This document shows, one piece after another, positions 5,795 to 14,517 of a stretch of DNA of 49,245 nt; the stretch's first letter is position 1; every line of letters begins with the position of its first letter. The notes below the pieces were generated by a model. The model ran no database searches and had not been told where the DNA came from. It was given only the letters and a program-made list of their open reading frames with translations. Made by a program: the position numbers and the translations under genes. The stretch is from Bradyrhizobium sp. WSM1743 (lineage in GTDB: Bacteria; Pseudomonadota; Alphaproteobacteria; Rhizobiales; Xanthobacteraceae): contig NZ_AXAZ01000065.1 of the NCBI RefSeq assembly GCF_000473065.1, positions 1-49,245 on the forward strand, written 5' to 3'.

Positions 5795-8692
5795 CTACCT
5801 CTTCTTCCACCCCCCGCGCCTTCCCGGCGCGCCGCCCGTCGACTTCGGTGCAGGCCCGAACTCCGGCCCCGACTGCCGTGAGTCCGTCGGCTGGATGATC
5901 CGGCTGGTGCTGCCGAACGGCTTTGACGGCAGCGCGCGGCTCTCGCGATACGGCAGCGATTCCGGGCCGTGCATCTCGTCGAGATGCGGCTTGTGCACGC
6001 GGGAGCCCTTGCCGCCGCCGGCCTTGAGCGCCGTTGCGGCGCTCTTGTTCTTCATCGCGCTGACGGGGAGGTTGGCGGCGTCGCCGTACTTCTTCGTGCC
6101 GGCATAGGCGCCGGCCCTGCTCTGCACCGCGCGCTGCTTGGCGGTGGGGTCGTCCACCACGGCGAGCTCGGTGGCGCGCAGGCGCTTGACCTCGTCGCGC
6201 AGGCGCGCGGCTTCCTCGAAGTTCAGATCGGCGGCGGCCTCGCGCATCCTTGTTTCGAGATCGGCGAGCACGGCTTCAAAGTTGTGGCCGATCGAGATGA
6301 CGTCGTCGGTCATGTCGTGGCCGCCGACCTCGACCAGCACGTGGTCGCGCTCGTAGACCGAGTTGAGGATGTCGCCGATCTGCTTCTTGACGCTCTCCGG
6401 CGTGATGCCGTTGGCGGTGTTGTACTCGACCTGCTTCTCGCGGCGGCGGTTGGTCTCGGCGATGGCGCGCTCCATCGATCCCGTCATCTGGTCGGCATAG
6501 AGGATTACCTTGCCGTCGACGTTGCGCGCGGCGCGGCCGATGGTCTGGATCAGCGAAGTCTCGCTGCGCAGAAAGCCTTCCTTGTCGGCATCCAAAATTG
6601 CGACCAGCGCGCATTCGGGGATGTCGAGGCCTTCGCGCAGGAGGTTGATGCCGACCAGCGCGTCGAACGCGCCCAAGCGCAAGTCGCGGATGATCTCGAT
6701 GCGCTCGATGGTGTCGATATCGCTGTGCATGTAGCGGACGCGAATGCCCTGCTCATGCAGATATTCGGTGAGGTCCTCAGCCATGCGCTTGGTCAGCACC
6801 GTGATCAGTGAGCGATAGCCGGCTTGCGCGGTGGCGCGGACCTCGCCGACGAGATCGTCCACTTGCGTGCGGGCCGGGCGAATATCAACGGGAGGATCAA
6901 TAAGTCCGGTGGGGCGAATGACCTGCTCGACGAACACGCCGCCGCTCTCGTTCAGCTCCCAGCCGCTCGGCGTCGCCGACACGGCGATGGTCTGCGGTCG
7001 CATCATGTCCCACTCCTCGAAGCGGAGCGGGCGGTTGTCCATGCAGGAGGGCAGGCGGAAGCCGTATTCGGCCAGCGTCGCCTTGCGGCGGAAGTCGCCG
7101 CGGAACATGGCGCCGATCTGCGGGATGGTGACGTGGCTCTCGTCGGCGAAGATCAGCGCGTTATCGGGCACGTATTCGAACAGCGTCGGCGGCGGCTCGC
7201 CGGGCCGGCGCCCGGTCAGATAACGCGAATAGTTCTCGATGCCGGCGCAGCTTCCCGTCGCCTCCATCATCTCGAGGTCGAAGGTGGTGCGCTGCTCCAG
7301 CCGCTGCGCTTCAAGGAGGCGCCCCTGATTATTGAGCTGATCGAGCCGCTGCTTCAATTCGAACTTGATCGACTTGATCGCCTGCACCAACGTCGGGCGC
7401 GGCGTCACATAGTGCGAGTTGGCGTACATCTTGATGAATTCGAGCTCGTCCTGCTTGTGGCCGGTGAGCGGATCGAACTCCTCGATAGTCTCGATGGTGT
7501 CGCCGAACAGGTTCACGCGCCAGGCGCGGTCCTCATAGTGCGCCGGAAAGATATCGATGACGTCGCCGCGCACGCGAAACGTGCCGCGGGTGAAATCGGC
7601 CTGGGTGCGCTTGTACTGCAGCGCGACGAGGTCCGCGATGAGCTGGCGCTGGTCGATGCGCTCGCCCTTCTTCAGCGCGAACGTCATCGCCGTGTAGGTC
7701 TCGACCGAGCCGATACCGTAGATGCAGGACACCGAGGCGACGATGATGACGTCATCGCGCTCCAGCAGCGCGCGCGTCGCCGAATGGCGCATGCGGTCGA
7801 TCTGCTCGTTGATGGACGAGTCCTTCTCGATGTACGTGTCCGTCCGAGGCACATACGCTTCCGGCTGGTAGTAGTCGTAGTACGAGACGAAATACTCGAC
7901 CGCGTTGTCCGGAAAGAAATTCTTGAACTCGCCATAGAGCTGGGCGGCCAGCGTCTTGTTCGGCGCCAAGATCAGCGCCGGGCGCTGTGTCGCCTCGATC
8001 ACCTTGGCCATGGTGTAGGTCTTGCCCGAGCCGGTGACGCCGAGCAGCACCTGCGAACGGTCGTTGCGGTTGACGCCCTCGACCAGCTCGGCGATCGCCG
8101 TCGGCTGGTCGCCTTTGGGTTCATAGGACGACTTGATCTCGAAGCGGACGCCGCCTTCGGACTTTTCCGGGCGCGGCGGCCGGTGCGGCGTCCACACCTT
8201 CATGGAGCCGTCGTCCTTGCGGAACTCCGGGCGGCCCTCGCGGATCAGCGATTCCAGTGCGTCGGCGGTCGCCTTGACGCCGAGCGCCTCCATCTTGGAA
8301 CGCGGCGGACGCGCCAGCGCCTCGGCATCGTCCTCCTCGGTCGGCAGTCCGAGCTGCCGCGCCAGTTCCGGATCGAGTGTCGGGATCGTGGCCGCGGTGC
8401 CGTAATTGGCCTGCGGTGCCTCCTCCAGTCCTGCCGGGCGGTCGCTGGGGAAGTCCTTCGGCGTCGAAGCGCGCGCGCGATGCGCCGCAGCCTCGCCGCC
8501 GGCGCGACGGTCGCGCGAATTGTCCGGCGGTGGCTGCAGCCCAGTGCCCGATCCAAGCCCGGCATCGCCGCGATTGATCGCGGGATTGAGCAATTCGGCC
8601 AGCGCCGGCCCGATCGGCTGCACGTCGGGCCGATGTGCTTTGGATTTGGGGGATTTGCCGGATTTTTCGGGAGATGCAGGTTTCTTCGCCAT
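5795..8692 (-). CDS. uvrB: Excinuclease ABC subunit B
   Basis: UvrB is the damage-verifying helicase-like subunit of the UvrABC nucleotide excision repair complex. It loads onto DNA with UvrA and then recruits UvrC. Visible are the Walker A motif GVTGSGKT (218-225), the damage-probing beta-hairpin region YYDYYQPEAY (271-280), the Walker B motif DESH (517-520), the helicase motifs GINLLREGLDIPE (681-693) and QTIGRAARN (716-724), and a C-terminal UVR domain (about 805-840) that binds UvrC. At 965 residues it is much longer than the usual 670 or so: about 180 low-complexity residues precede the core and about 120 residues follow the UVR domain, ending in a basic glycine-rich tail. I saw no convincing LexA box upstream. 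It is transcribed alone. Confidence 0.97.
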   Translation of the reverse strand: MAKKPASPEKSGKSPKSKAHRPDVQPIGPALAELLNPAINRGDAGLGSGTGLQPPPDNSRDRRAGGEAAAHRARASTPKDFPSDRPAGLEEAPQANYGTAATIPTLDPELARQLGLPTEEDDAEALARPPRSKMEALGVKATADALESLIREGRPEFRKDDGSMKVWTPHRPPRPEKSEGGVRFEIKSSYEPKGDQPTAIAELVEGVNRNDRSQVLLGVTGSGKTYTMAKVIEATQRPALILAPNKTLAAQLYGEFKNFFPDNAVEYFVSYYDYYQPEAYVPRTDTYIEKDSSINEQIDRMRHSATRALLERDDVIIVASVSCIYGIGSVETYTAMTFALKKGERIDQRQLIADLVALQYKRTQADFTRGTFRVRGDVIDIFPAHYEDRAWRVNLFGDTIETIEEFDPLTGHKQDELEFIKMYANSHYVTPRPTLVQAIKSIKFELKQRLDQLNNQGRLLEAQRLEQRTTFDLEMMEATGSCAGIENYSRYLTGRRPGEPPPTLFEYVPDNALIFADESHVTIPQIGAMFRGDFRRKATLAEYGFRLPSCMDNRPLRFEEWDMMRPQTIAVSATPSGWELNESGGVFVEQVIRPTGLIDPPVDIRPARTQVDDLVGEVRATAQAGYRSLITVLTKRMAEDLTEYLHEQGIRVRYMHSDIDTIERIEIIRDLRLGAFDALVGINLLREGLDIPECALVAILDADKEGFLRSETSLIQTIGRAARNVDGKVILYADQMTGSMERAIAETNRRREKQVEYNTANGITPESVKKQIGDILNSVYERDHVLVEVGGHDMTDDVISIGHNFEAVLADLETRMREAAADLNFEEAARLRDEVKRLRATELAVVDDPTAKQRAVQSRAGAYAGTKKYGDAANLPVSAMKNKSAATALKAGGGKGSRVHKPHLDEMHGPESLPYRESRALPSKPFGSTSRIIQPTDSRQSGPEFGPAPKSTGGAPGRRGGWKKR

Positions 8693-8976
8693 GGGGCGAA
8701 TATGGGACGAGTCCGCCCCGCGATAAAGGGCGAATGCCCGTTGCTATGCAGGCTGCTGACAGCAGGTTGGCAGCACTGACGGAGGGCGGTTCGACCGGGT
8801 CGGGGCAGCACGCCGCCCCGTCCGAAGCGCTCGGGGCGCGAACTCCGGGTGGCGCGGTGAAGCTTGCGCAAGTGAGACTCGCACGTCTTCGTGCCGAGCT
8901 TCATCTTGTGGGCGCGGTTGCCAAACGAAACATCTCATGATTGTATGAGTGCGGAACCTTTGGGGGAAGGGTCGCC

Positions 8977-10305
8977 ATGCCGCTCATTGAAGCCGCGCTC
9001 GCTTTCGCGATCACCATGCTCGCTCTGTCGCTGGTCTGCTCGTCGCTGGTCGAGGTCGTGCATCGCACCTTGAAGCTGCGGGAGCGCGGCCTTCAGTACA
9101 TGCTGGGCCAGCTGTTCGATCAGGTTCTTTCGAAATATCTGGCTCCCCTGGCAGCATCGAAGCTCGCTGACCAGGCCTATCTCACGAAACTGGCCGGTCT
9201 GAAGAAGATACAGGTGGCAGACGTCACACCCATGCATGTGATGGACACCTTGCGGAGCGCCTTCATCGAGCGGATGACGGCCAACCGTGTCCCGGTCGGG
9301 TTGCCCCCGGACCCAACTCTGGTGTCGAAGCCGCCCGAGAACGCAACGAAGCCGTCGCTTCGCCTCGGCAATCTATGGGGCGGCCGTCGAGTGACCGAGC
9401 TGTCGCTCGTCGACTTCATGGAGCGCCTCGGCAGCGCTGAGGTTGGGATGGAGATCAAGGCCAATGTGGACGCCGCGGCCACGGCGGCGGGTGCAAGCGC
9501 GGCCGACGCCGTCGATGTCGTGCTGAAGGACATCGCTCAGAAGTTTGAAGGCTTCGGCAAGGATGCCGGCGTCTATTTCCAGGGTCGCGCACGCATGATG
9601 TCGGTCGCGATCGCGATCGTGCTCGCCTTCGTCGTGCATGTCGACGCAGTCGATTTGTTCAAGACCTATCTGCGGGATCCAAATGCGCGGGCGAAGGTCA
9701 TCGAGCAGGCGCAGGCCGTAACCGCGCAATATAAAGCGAGCGCTGACGCTGCTCAGGCATTGGCAAATCTTGCCAATGAGAAAGTCACGCCGCCGCCGGA
9801 CGCGAAGGAGCAGGTTGAGCAACTGAAAAGGACCTGGAACGACGCGCTGAGCCATGTCACGACGACCGCCACGCAGTTCTCCGACCTCGGTGTACCGCTG
9901 GGCTGGACGCCCGAACGGATCAAAGACGCGGGCATGTATATTCTTGTCTGGAGTTGCCTCAACAAGGAAACCAAGGAGAGCGAAGGGTTTGGGAAACTCA
10001 TGCATGCCTGCGCCGCCGACGACCCGGGTTACAAGGGTGCGCAAGGCACGCAGTACAAGGATATCTGGTTCGGGGTGCCGACCGTCCCACGCGCCTGGAT
10101 TTACTTGATCCTGGGCGGTCTGCTGATCGGACTGGGTTCGCCATTCTGGTACGACGTCGTCGTCAACTTGACCAATTTGCGCGGTGCGACACGGGCACCG
10201 ACGACGCCCCCCGTACAGGCTGCGGCGCCGAACGACAGGCCTCAGCCGAGCACACCTGTCGGCGCCTTTCAGGTCTCCAACAAGGCAGCGCAATTGGCGC
10301 GATGA
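8977..10305 (+). CDS. Membrane protein, partner of FRG/pYEATS protein
   Basis: This encodes 442 residues from the ATG at 8977, chosen over 8941 because GGGGGAAGGG lies upstream. Three hydrophobic segments stand out: the N-terminus (PLIEAALAFAITMLALSLVC), about residues 205-225 (SVAIAIVLAFVVHVDAVDLF), and about 370-390 (WIYLILGGLLIGLGSPFWYD). Between the second and third lies a long helical, probably coiled-coil region (about 225-320) rich in A, Q and K, followed by a segment with paired cysteines. A proline/alanine-rich tail ends the protein. I do not recognise a named family. The gene lies 97 bases upstream of the FRG-domain gene in the same direction, so the two likely form a unit. The intergenic stretch 8693-8976 carries no other gene. 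Confidence 0.8.
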   Translation: MPLIEAALAFAITMLALSLVCSSLVEVVHRTLKLRERGLQYMLGQLFDQVLSKYLAPLAASKLADQAYLTKLAGLKKIQVADVTPMHVMDTLRSAFIERMTANRVPVGLPPDPTLVSKPPENATKPSLRLGNLWGGRRVTELSLVDFMERLGSAEVGMEIKANVDAAATAAGASAADAVDVVLKDIAQKFEGFGKDAGVYFQGRARMMSVAIAIVLAFVVHVDAVDLFKTYLRDPNARAKVIEQAQAVTAQYKASADAAQALANLANEKVTPPPDAKEQVEQLKRTWNDALSHVTTTATQFSDLGVPLGWTPERIKDAGMYILVWSCLNKETKESEGFGKLMHACAADDPGYKGAQGTQYKDIWFGVPTVPRAWIYLILGGLLIGLGSPFWYDVVVNLTNLRGATRAPTTPPVQAAAPNDRPQPSTPVGAFQVSNKAAQLAR

Positions 10306-10402
10306 AGGACGCGGAGCGGGGCTGTTGCCGCGCGTCCGGACGTCCAAGACCGTCTACGGCATTTGCAGTGTGATTTTACATTGATGTTTTCAGGAGAAGC
10401 TG

Positions 10403-11608
10403 ATGGCACGGCAAGCCAAGGCTCGTGTTTCGAGCGAGCAGACCGACAAGCTTACGCACGAGCTGGTTGACAAGCGCCCTTGGGACCGGCGGCGCGTTCG
10501 GAGCTGGAACGAGTTCCAGAATCACATCGAGCGCTATCTGGACGGCAACTACCTCTTTCGTGGCGTTGCCTCGGTGCGGTTTCCTCTCGTGACCTCCGTG
10601 GGCCGCCAACGCGAGGGCTACGAATATTCGGAGGCGCGCGAGCAGGCCTTGTTCAACCAATTCAAGCGCGAAGCGTTGCCGTTCCTGCCGGTCCGGCCCG
10701 CCAGCAACTGGGAGTGGCTTGCACTTGCACAACATCATGGTGTGCCGACGCGTCTGCTGGATTGGTCGGAATCACCCTCCGTGTCGTTGTTCTTCGCCGT
10801 GTGGGGAAATGACGAAGAAGATGCCGGCCTCTATATCATCCGCCGGCCGGAGGAAGTTAAGCCCGGCGACCTCGAACAACAATCTCCCTTCGGCGTGACG
10901 GACGTTGCTTTCTTTTATCCGGGTTACGTCACACCGCGTCTGGTATCGCAGCGTGGGCTCTTCACCGTTCATCCGAAGCCCGATCAACCCTACCAAAGCG
11001 AGGACATGCAGCAGATCGTGATTGGCAAGGAGTGCAAGGCCGATTTCCGCAGAAAGCTGGACGCGAGCGGCGTCCATCATGCGGCGATCATGGCTGACCT
11101 CGACGGATTGTCGAGGCGTCTGATAGCTATTCAGAGTTATCGAGCGACTGCACTGTTGCCCGAGGCGCCGGTCGTGAGCTCCTCGGCTGGCACGGCGCGC
11201 GCTGGCACGCTCGCCAAGAGCAAAGCAAGGGTCGGCGCGATGTCGCCGAGTCCCCGGATCAATCCGAGAGATCCGCAAAAAGGCCAATGGGGCGGAAAGA
11301 GCACGAATAATGGTTGGAGAGTTACCGCGCGCGTCGCTGAAAGCGACACCGACTGGTTCAGGATTACCCTGACGGTGTCCGCGGTCCGCAGCGAGCACAA
11401 GGTGCTTTCAGGCGACGTCGTATTCCATCTTCACGATTCATTCGCGCAGTCCGTGTGCAGAGAGCCCGCCCGCAACGGCAAGGCTGTTCTGAAGCTCTGG
11501 GCGTACGGCGCCTTCACCGTCGGGATATTGATCGAGCATGATGGGACGATGCTGGAGATCGATCTTACTGAGGTACAAGGCGCGCCGGAGCTGTTTCGCG
11601 AGCGTTGA
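10403..11608 (+). CDS. FRG domain protein fused to putative prokaryotic YEATS domain
   Basis: This encodes 401 residues preceded by AGGAGAAGCTG. The N-terminal FRG domain covers about residues 30-250, with the eponymous F52-R53-G54 in LFRGVASV, the core WLALAQHHGVPTRLLDWSES (105-124), QRGLF (183-187) and DLDGLSRRL (232-240). FRG domains are named for these residues and occur in proteins of uncertain function often linked to conflict systems. After a linker (about 251-285), residues 287-395 read NPRDPQKGQWGGK...WFRITLTV...GDVVFHLHDSF...YGAFTVGI...LEIDLTE. This is the beta-sandwich pattern I associate with the prokaryotic YEATS (pYEATS) domain. The pairing with the upstream membrane protein suggests a sensor or effector module; that role is inference. 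Confidence 0.8.
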   Translation: MARQAKARVSSEQTDKLTHELVDKRPWDRRRVRSWNEFQNHIERYLDGNYLFRGVASVRFPLVTSVGRQREGYEYSEAREQALFNQFKREALPFLPVRPASNWEWLALAQHHGVPTRLLDWSESPSVSLFFAVWGNDEEDAGLYIIRRPEEVKPGDLEQQSPFGVTDVAFFYPGYVTPRLVSQRGLFTVHPKPDQPYQSEDMQQIVIGKECKADFRRKLDASGVHHAAIMADLDGLSRRLIAIQSYRATALLPEAPVVSSSAGTARAGTLAKSKARVGAMSPSPRINPRDPQKGQWGGKSTNNGWRVTARVAESDTDWFRITLTVSAVRSEHKVLSGDVVFHLHDSFAQSVCREPARNGKAVLKLWAYGAFTVGILIEHDGTMLEIDLTEVQGAPELFRER

Positions 11609-11648
11609 CCTTAGAAAGTAACCTGCCTGTGCGGTTGCCTGGACCGCC

Positions 11649-11873
11649 TCATGCCGGCAGCGGCCCCTCGTCGTTCCCGGCCGTGACATCCGGCTCGAGG
11701 ATGTCGAGATGGATGCCGCCGCAATCGGTGCAGCGCATGGTCCAGTACTCGCATCCGGCGCGGCCGCCGATCACGCGGAGCACCGCGAGATCGCCGTCGC
11801 ATTCCGGGCAGTTGGACAGCACCGCGCGGGCGTAGATCCGCGGCCGCGCTGCGTTGATTTCGATGATGGACAT
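11649..11873 (-). CDS. Small zinc-ribbon protein
   Basis: This encodes 74 residues starting MSIIEINAARPRIYARAVLS. Two CxxC knuckles, NCPECDG (21-27) and RCTDCGG (47-53), would bind one zinc ion as a zinc ribbon. Such small ribbons usually bind nucleic acid or a protein partner, but nothing identifies the target here. The ATG at 11873 follows GGGGAAAACC, which argues against the longer upstream reading frame. It lies 55 bases downstream of another small gene on the same strand and is probably co-transcribed with it. Confidence 0.65.
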   Translation of the reverse strand: MSIIEINAARPRIYARAVLSNCPECDGDLAVLRVIGGRAGCEYWTMRCTDCGGIHLDILEPDVTAGNDEGPLPA

Positions 11874-11928
11874 GACCGGTTTTCCCCTTGCGCCGCCCTG
11901 TCTCTGGTCCGCCCGCGGACCCGTTGGT

Positions 11929-12150
11929 CTATTCGTCGCTGTCGGCCCGCCGGCGGAAGCGATCGATGTGGTGCTTGGCATCGGCAATCGCGGCATCGCG
12001 ATCGGGCCAGGCGAAGCCGACTTCCATGGCAGGAAACAGCACGCCGTCGATGGCCACCGGGCTGAAATCGGCACGCCGGATTCGCGCGTGCCACAGCCCC
12101 TTGCCAGCTTCGAAGGATTCGATGTCAAAGCCGTCGTAAAGGGTCGTCAT
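11929..12150 (-). CDS. Small conserved protein, function unknown
   Basis: This encodes 73 residues starting MTTLYDGFDIESFEAGKGLW. The pattern is a short beta-sheet followed by a C-terminal helix (DRDAAIADAKHHIDRFRRR). No membrane segment, signal peptide or metal site is visible, so it is presumably cytosolic. It lies upstream of the zinc-ribbon gene and shares its strand. Its own upstream region (12151-12265) contains a long inverted repeat (GACCACGT at 12189 with ACGTGGTC near 12226) of unknown role. Confidence 0.6.
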   Translation of the reverse strand: MTTLYDGFDIESFEAGKGLWHARIRRADFSPVAIDGVLFPAMEVGFAWPDRDAAIADAKHHIDRFRRRADSDE

Positions 12151-12265
12151 AGTGTAGGTCCCACGTTTCTTTTCGGAGGGTCAGGGGACCACGTTTGCGG
12201 ATTCTGGGATGTGAAGCCGTTCACACGTGGTCGGCTTTTTTGCCCCAGGGCTTATCGAAGAGGCT

Positions 12266-13189
12266 TCAGGTCCGCGCCGCGGTGCGGCCGATCCGCCGCG
12301 GGCGGGCGGCGGGTTCCGACGCCGCCCGCATGATCCAGCGGCGGAAGGCGGCAAAGTCGCGCTGTTCGGTCTGAAAGCTGCGATAGAGCAGGTACCAGCG
12401 CATGCCCTTGGGCACCGAGAGGTCGAATGGCGCCACCAGCCGGCCGGCAGCGAGATCGTCGTCGATATAGGGGCGGATGCCCATGGCGATGCCGAGCCCG
12501 TCGGCGGCGGCCTGGAGCGCTTGGCCGTAGAACTGGAACTCGGGCCCACGCGCGTTGATCCGCGCAGCGCCTGCGGCCTTCAGCCAGATTGGCCAGTCCT
12601 CGGGTGAGTGCGCGACGCGGATCAGGCTTGGTCCCTTCAAATCGGCCGGACGCTTCAGGCCGCCCGCGAGGCGGGGCACGCAGACGGGGGTGAGATCGCC
12701 GGCGAACAGCGGCTCGGCGACGAGGCCGGGCCAGTCGCCGGTGCCGAGCTTGATGCCGCAGCTCCAGTCCTCGCCGAACGGCACCGCGGCGCCGCCGGTG
12801 GTGAAGCGCACCTCGATGTCGGGCTCCTCGCTGCGAAACTCCGACAGGCGCGGGATCAGCCAGCGCATCGCAAAGGTGTGGCCGACACCGATGGTGAGCA
12901 CGCGCACGCTGGCAGGTGCCGTCACCTGTGCGGTGAGGCTCGCCAGCGCATCGAAGATCGGGGTCAGTCCGCCCTGATAGGCGCGGCCGGCCTGCGTCAG
13001 CACCAGGCGGTTGGCCTTGCGCTCGAACAGCGCGACGCCGAGCCGCTCCTCCAGCAGGTGCACCATGCGGCTGACGGCGGCCGCCGAAACGCTCAGCTCC
13101 AGCCCGGCCGCAGCAAAGCTGCCGGTCCGCGCCGCCGCCTCGAACGCCTTGATGCCGTTGAGAAACAACAGCCGCCGCAAATGATCCAC
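12266..13189 (-). CDS. LysR-family transcriptional regulator (GcvA-like)
   Basis: This encodes about 307 residues. The N-terminal winged helix-turn-helix is clear (LNGIKAFEAAARTGSFAAAG, then SVSAAAVSRMVHLLEERLG), followed by the linker helix and a periplasmic-binding-like effector domain of two lobes. The order resembles the GcvA/AmpR subgroup. The start is uncertain: GTG at 13189 gives VDHLRRLLFLNG, while TTG at 13180 sits better behind the GAGGGTGG ribosome site and gives the family's usual start. It is divergent from the TauE/SafE permease at 13491, with a palindromic repeat between them, and LysR proteins often control a divergent neighbour. The effector is unknown. Confidence 0.9.
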   Translation of the reverse strand: MDHLRRLLFLNGIKAFEAAARTGSFAAAGLELSVSAAAVSRMVHLLEERLGVALFERKANRLVLTQAGRAYQGGLTPIFDALASLTAQVTAPASVRVLTIGVGHTFAMRWLIPRLSEFRSEEPDIEVRFTTGGAAVPFGEDWSCGIKLGTGDWPGLVAEPLFAGDLTPVCVPRLAGGLKRPADLKGPSLIRVAHSPEDWPIWLKAAGAARINARGPEFQFYGQALQAAADGLGIAMGIRPYIDDDLAAGRLVAPFDLSVPKGMRWYLLYRSFQTEQRDFAAFRRWIMRAASEPAARPRRIGRTAART

Positions 13190-13296
13190 CCTCAGGAAAG
13201 CTGATGCCAGGGCAAGATAACTCAGTTTGCGAAGGGGGAGCAAGCGAGGCAGAAGAATGAGAGTAATTTCAAGTTGATTTACCGGGAGGCGCCGCT

Positions 13297-13446
13297 GCCT
13301 TCGCCTCTCCCCGCCTGCGGGGAGAGGCCGGATTGCATCGAAGATGCAATCCGGGTGAGGGGGACTCTCCGCGAGTCCAACTATCACCGTGATTGCGGAC
13401 GCGGCCCCTCACCCCACCCTCTCCCCGTAACAACGGGGCGAGGGAG
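13297..13446. repeat. Family A palindromic repeat, long copy
   Basis: The left half is CTCTCCCCGCCTGCGGGGAG, then a perfect 10-bp hairpin with a GAA loop at 13330-13352 (GGATTGCATC/GATGCAATCC), then GGGTGAGGGGG. The right half is CCCTCACCCCACCCTCTCCC and CCCGTAACAACGGGGCGAGG. It fills most of the 13190-13490 gap between the divergent LysR and permease genes, so any shared promoters must be squeezed into the flanks. Confidence 0.8.
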
Positions 13447-13490
13447 TGAAGCAGTTTGCGTCCCTCACTCGCCTATCAGGAGATACCCTC

Positions 13491-14270
13491 GTGACGCCCA
13501 TCATGATCGCTGCCCTCGGTTTGCTGATGGTCGCCACCGCGTTCCTGTCGGGGCTGTTCGGCATGGCGGGCGGGCTGATCCTGATCGGCGTGCTGCTGGC
13601 CCTGATGCCGCTGCCGACCGCCATGGTGCTGCATGCGATCACGCAGATGGCCTCGAACGGCTGGCGCGCGTTCCTGTGGCGGGCGCATATCCGCTGGCGG
13701 CCGGTCGCGAACTATATGGTCGGCGCCGCCGTCGCGCTCGCCGCCTGGTCGCTCACCCGCTACGTGCCGGACAAGCCGACGGCGCTGCTGTTACTCGGTA
13801 TCACCCCGTTCATGGCGCGGCTCTTGCCCGCGAACATCAAGGCGGATCCGGACCGGCTCTGGCAGGGCACGGTCTATGGCACGATCTGCATGGGGCTGAT
13901 GCTGATGACCGGCGTCTCCGGCCCACTGCTCGACACCTTCTTCCTCGGCGGCGATTTCGGCCGGCGCGAGAAGGTGGCGACGAAAGCGATGTGCCAGCTC
14001 GTCAGCCATTTCACCAAGCTGGTCTATTTCGGCAGCATCATCGATCAGGCGGCGAGCCTCGATCCCGTGCTCGCCGGCGTCGCGATTGCCGCCTCGATGC
14101 TCGGCACCACGCTGGCGCGGCGCATCCTGGAAGCGATGACCGACCAGCAGTTCATCGCCTGGTCCAACAAGCTGATCACCACCATTGCCTGCTACTACAT
14201 CGCCCATGGCGGCTGGCTGTTGCTTCGTGCGCCGGTTCTGGCCGCCTTCGACAAGGGAGGTTTGCAATGA
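13491..14270 (+). CDS. TauE/SafE-family (sulfite exporter-like) permease
   Basis: This encodes 259 residues from the GTG at 13491, which follows AGGAGATACCCTC; the in-frame ATG at 13446 lies inside a repeat and has no such site. Eight or so hydrophobic segments and the glycine-rich N-terminal motif LSGLFGMAGGLILIGVLLAL are typical of the TauE/SafE family of anion or organosulfonate-related permeases. A second typical glycine-containing motif is GVSGPLLDTFFLGG. The substrate cannot be deduced. The gene overlaps the next by four bases (ATGA) and faces a LysR gene that may regulate it. Confidence 0.85.
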   Translation: MTPIMIAALGLLMVATAFLSGLFGMAGGLILIGVLLALMPLPTAMVLHAITQMASNGWRAFLWRAHIRWRPVANYMVGAAVALAAWSLTRYVPDKPTALLLLGITPFMARLLPANIKADPDRLWQGTVYGTICMGLMLMTGVSGPLLDTFFLGGDFGRREKVATKAMCQLVSHFTKLVYFGSIIDQAASLDPVLAGVAIAASMLGTTLARRILEAMTDQQFIAWSNKLITTIACYYIAHGGWLLLRAPVLAAFDKGGLQ

Positions 14271-14497
14271 GCGAGGCTGCCGATCCGCTGGTGCTGGACT
14301 TCGTCGAATGGGTGGCCCGCGAGCCGCGCGCCTATGCCGAGGTGATCGCAACCTGGAAGACCTCGTGCCCGCGCCTCACCATCTGGGAGGACGCCGCCGA
14401 CCGCGGCTACGTCGCCCGCGAGACGGTTGCCGGCCTCGGGCTGGTGATCGCGGTAACCAAGGACGGCGAGAGGCTGCTGCGCACCAACGGGCGGTGA
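14267..14497 (+). CDS. Small conserved protein, function unknown
   Basis: This encodes 76 residues starting MSEAADPLVLDFVEWVAREP. Helices at the N-terminus, then CPRLTIWEDAADRGYVARE and a strand pair (LGLVIAVTKDGERLL), give it the look of a small winged-helix-like fold, though this is only by eye. Its ATG overlaps the stop of the permease gene (ATGA), so translation is probably coupled to the permease and the two likely work together. Confidence 0.7.
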   Translation: MSEAADPLVLDFVEWVAREPRAYAEVIATWKTSCPRLTIWEDAADRGYVARETVAGLGLVIAVTKDGERLLRTNGR

Positions 14498-14517
14498 CTT
14501 TCACGACTGCTTCCACA

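Noticed and set aside
6824..8779. 651-codon plus-strand open frame opposite uvrB
   Set aside because: It is the antisense shadow of uvrB, rich in R, G, A and H with no domain or ribosome site; the minus strand carries all UvrB motifs.
8693..8976. LexA (SOS) box upstream of uvrB
   Set aside because: I looked for GTTC-N7-GTTC or the related GAAC form and found only single half-sites.
12189..12240. Terminator for a plus-strand transcript (inverted repeat followed by TTTTTT)
   Set aside because: There is no plus-strand gene ending near it and the loop is about 30 bases long; it may instead belong to the leader of the small minus-strand gene.
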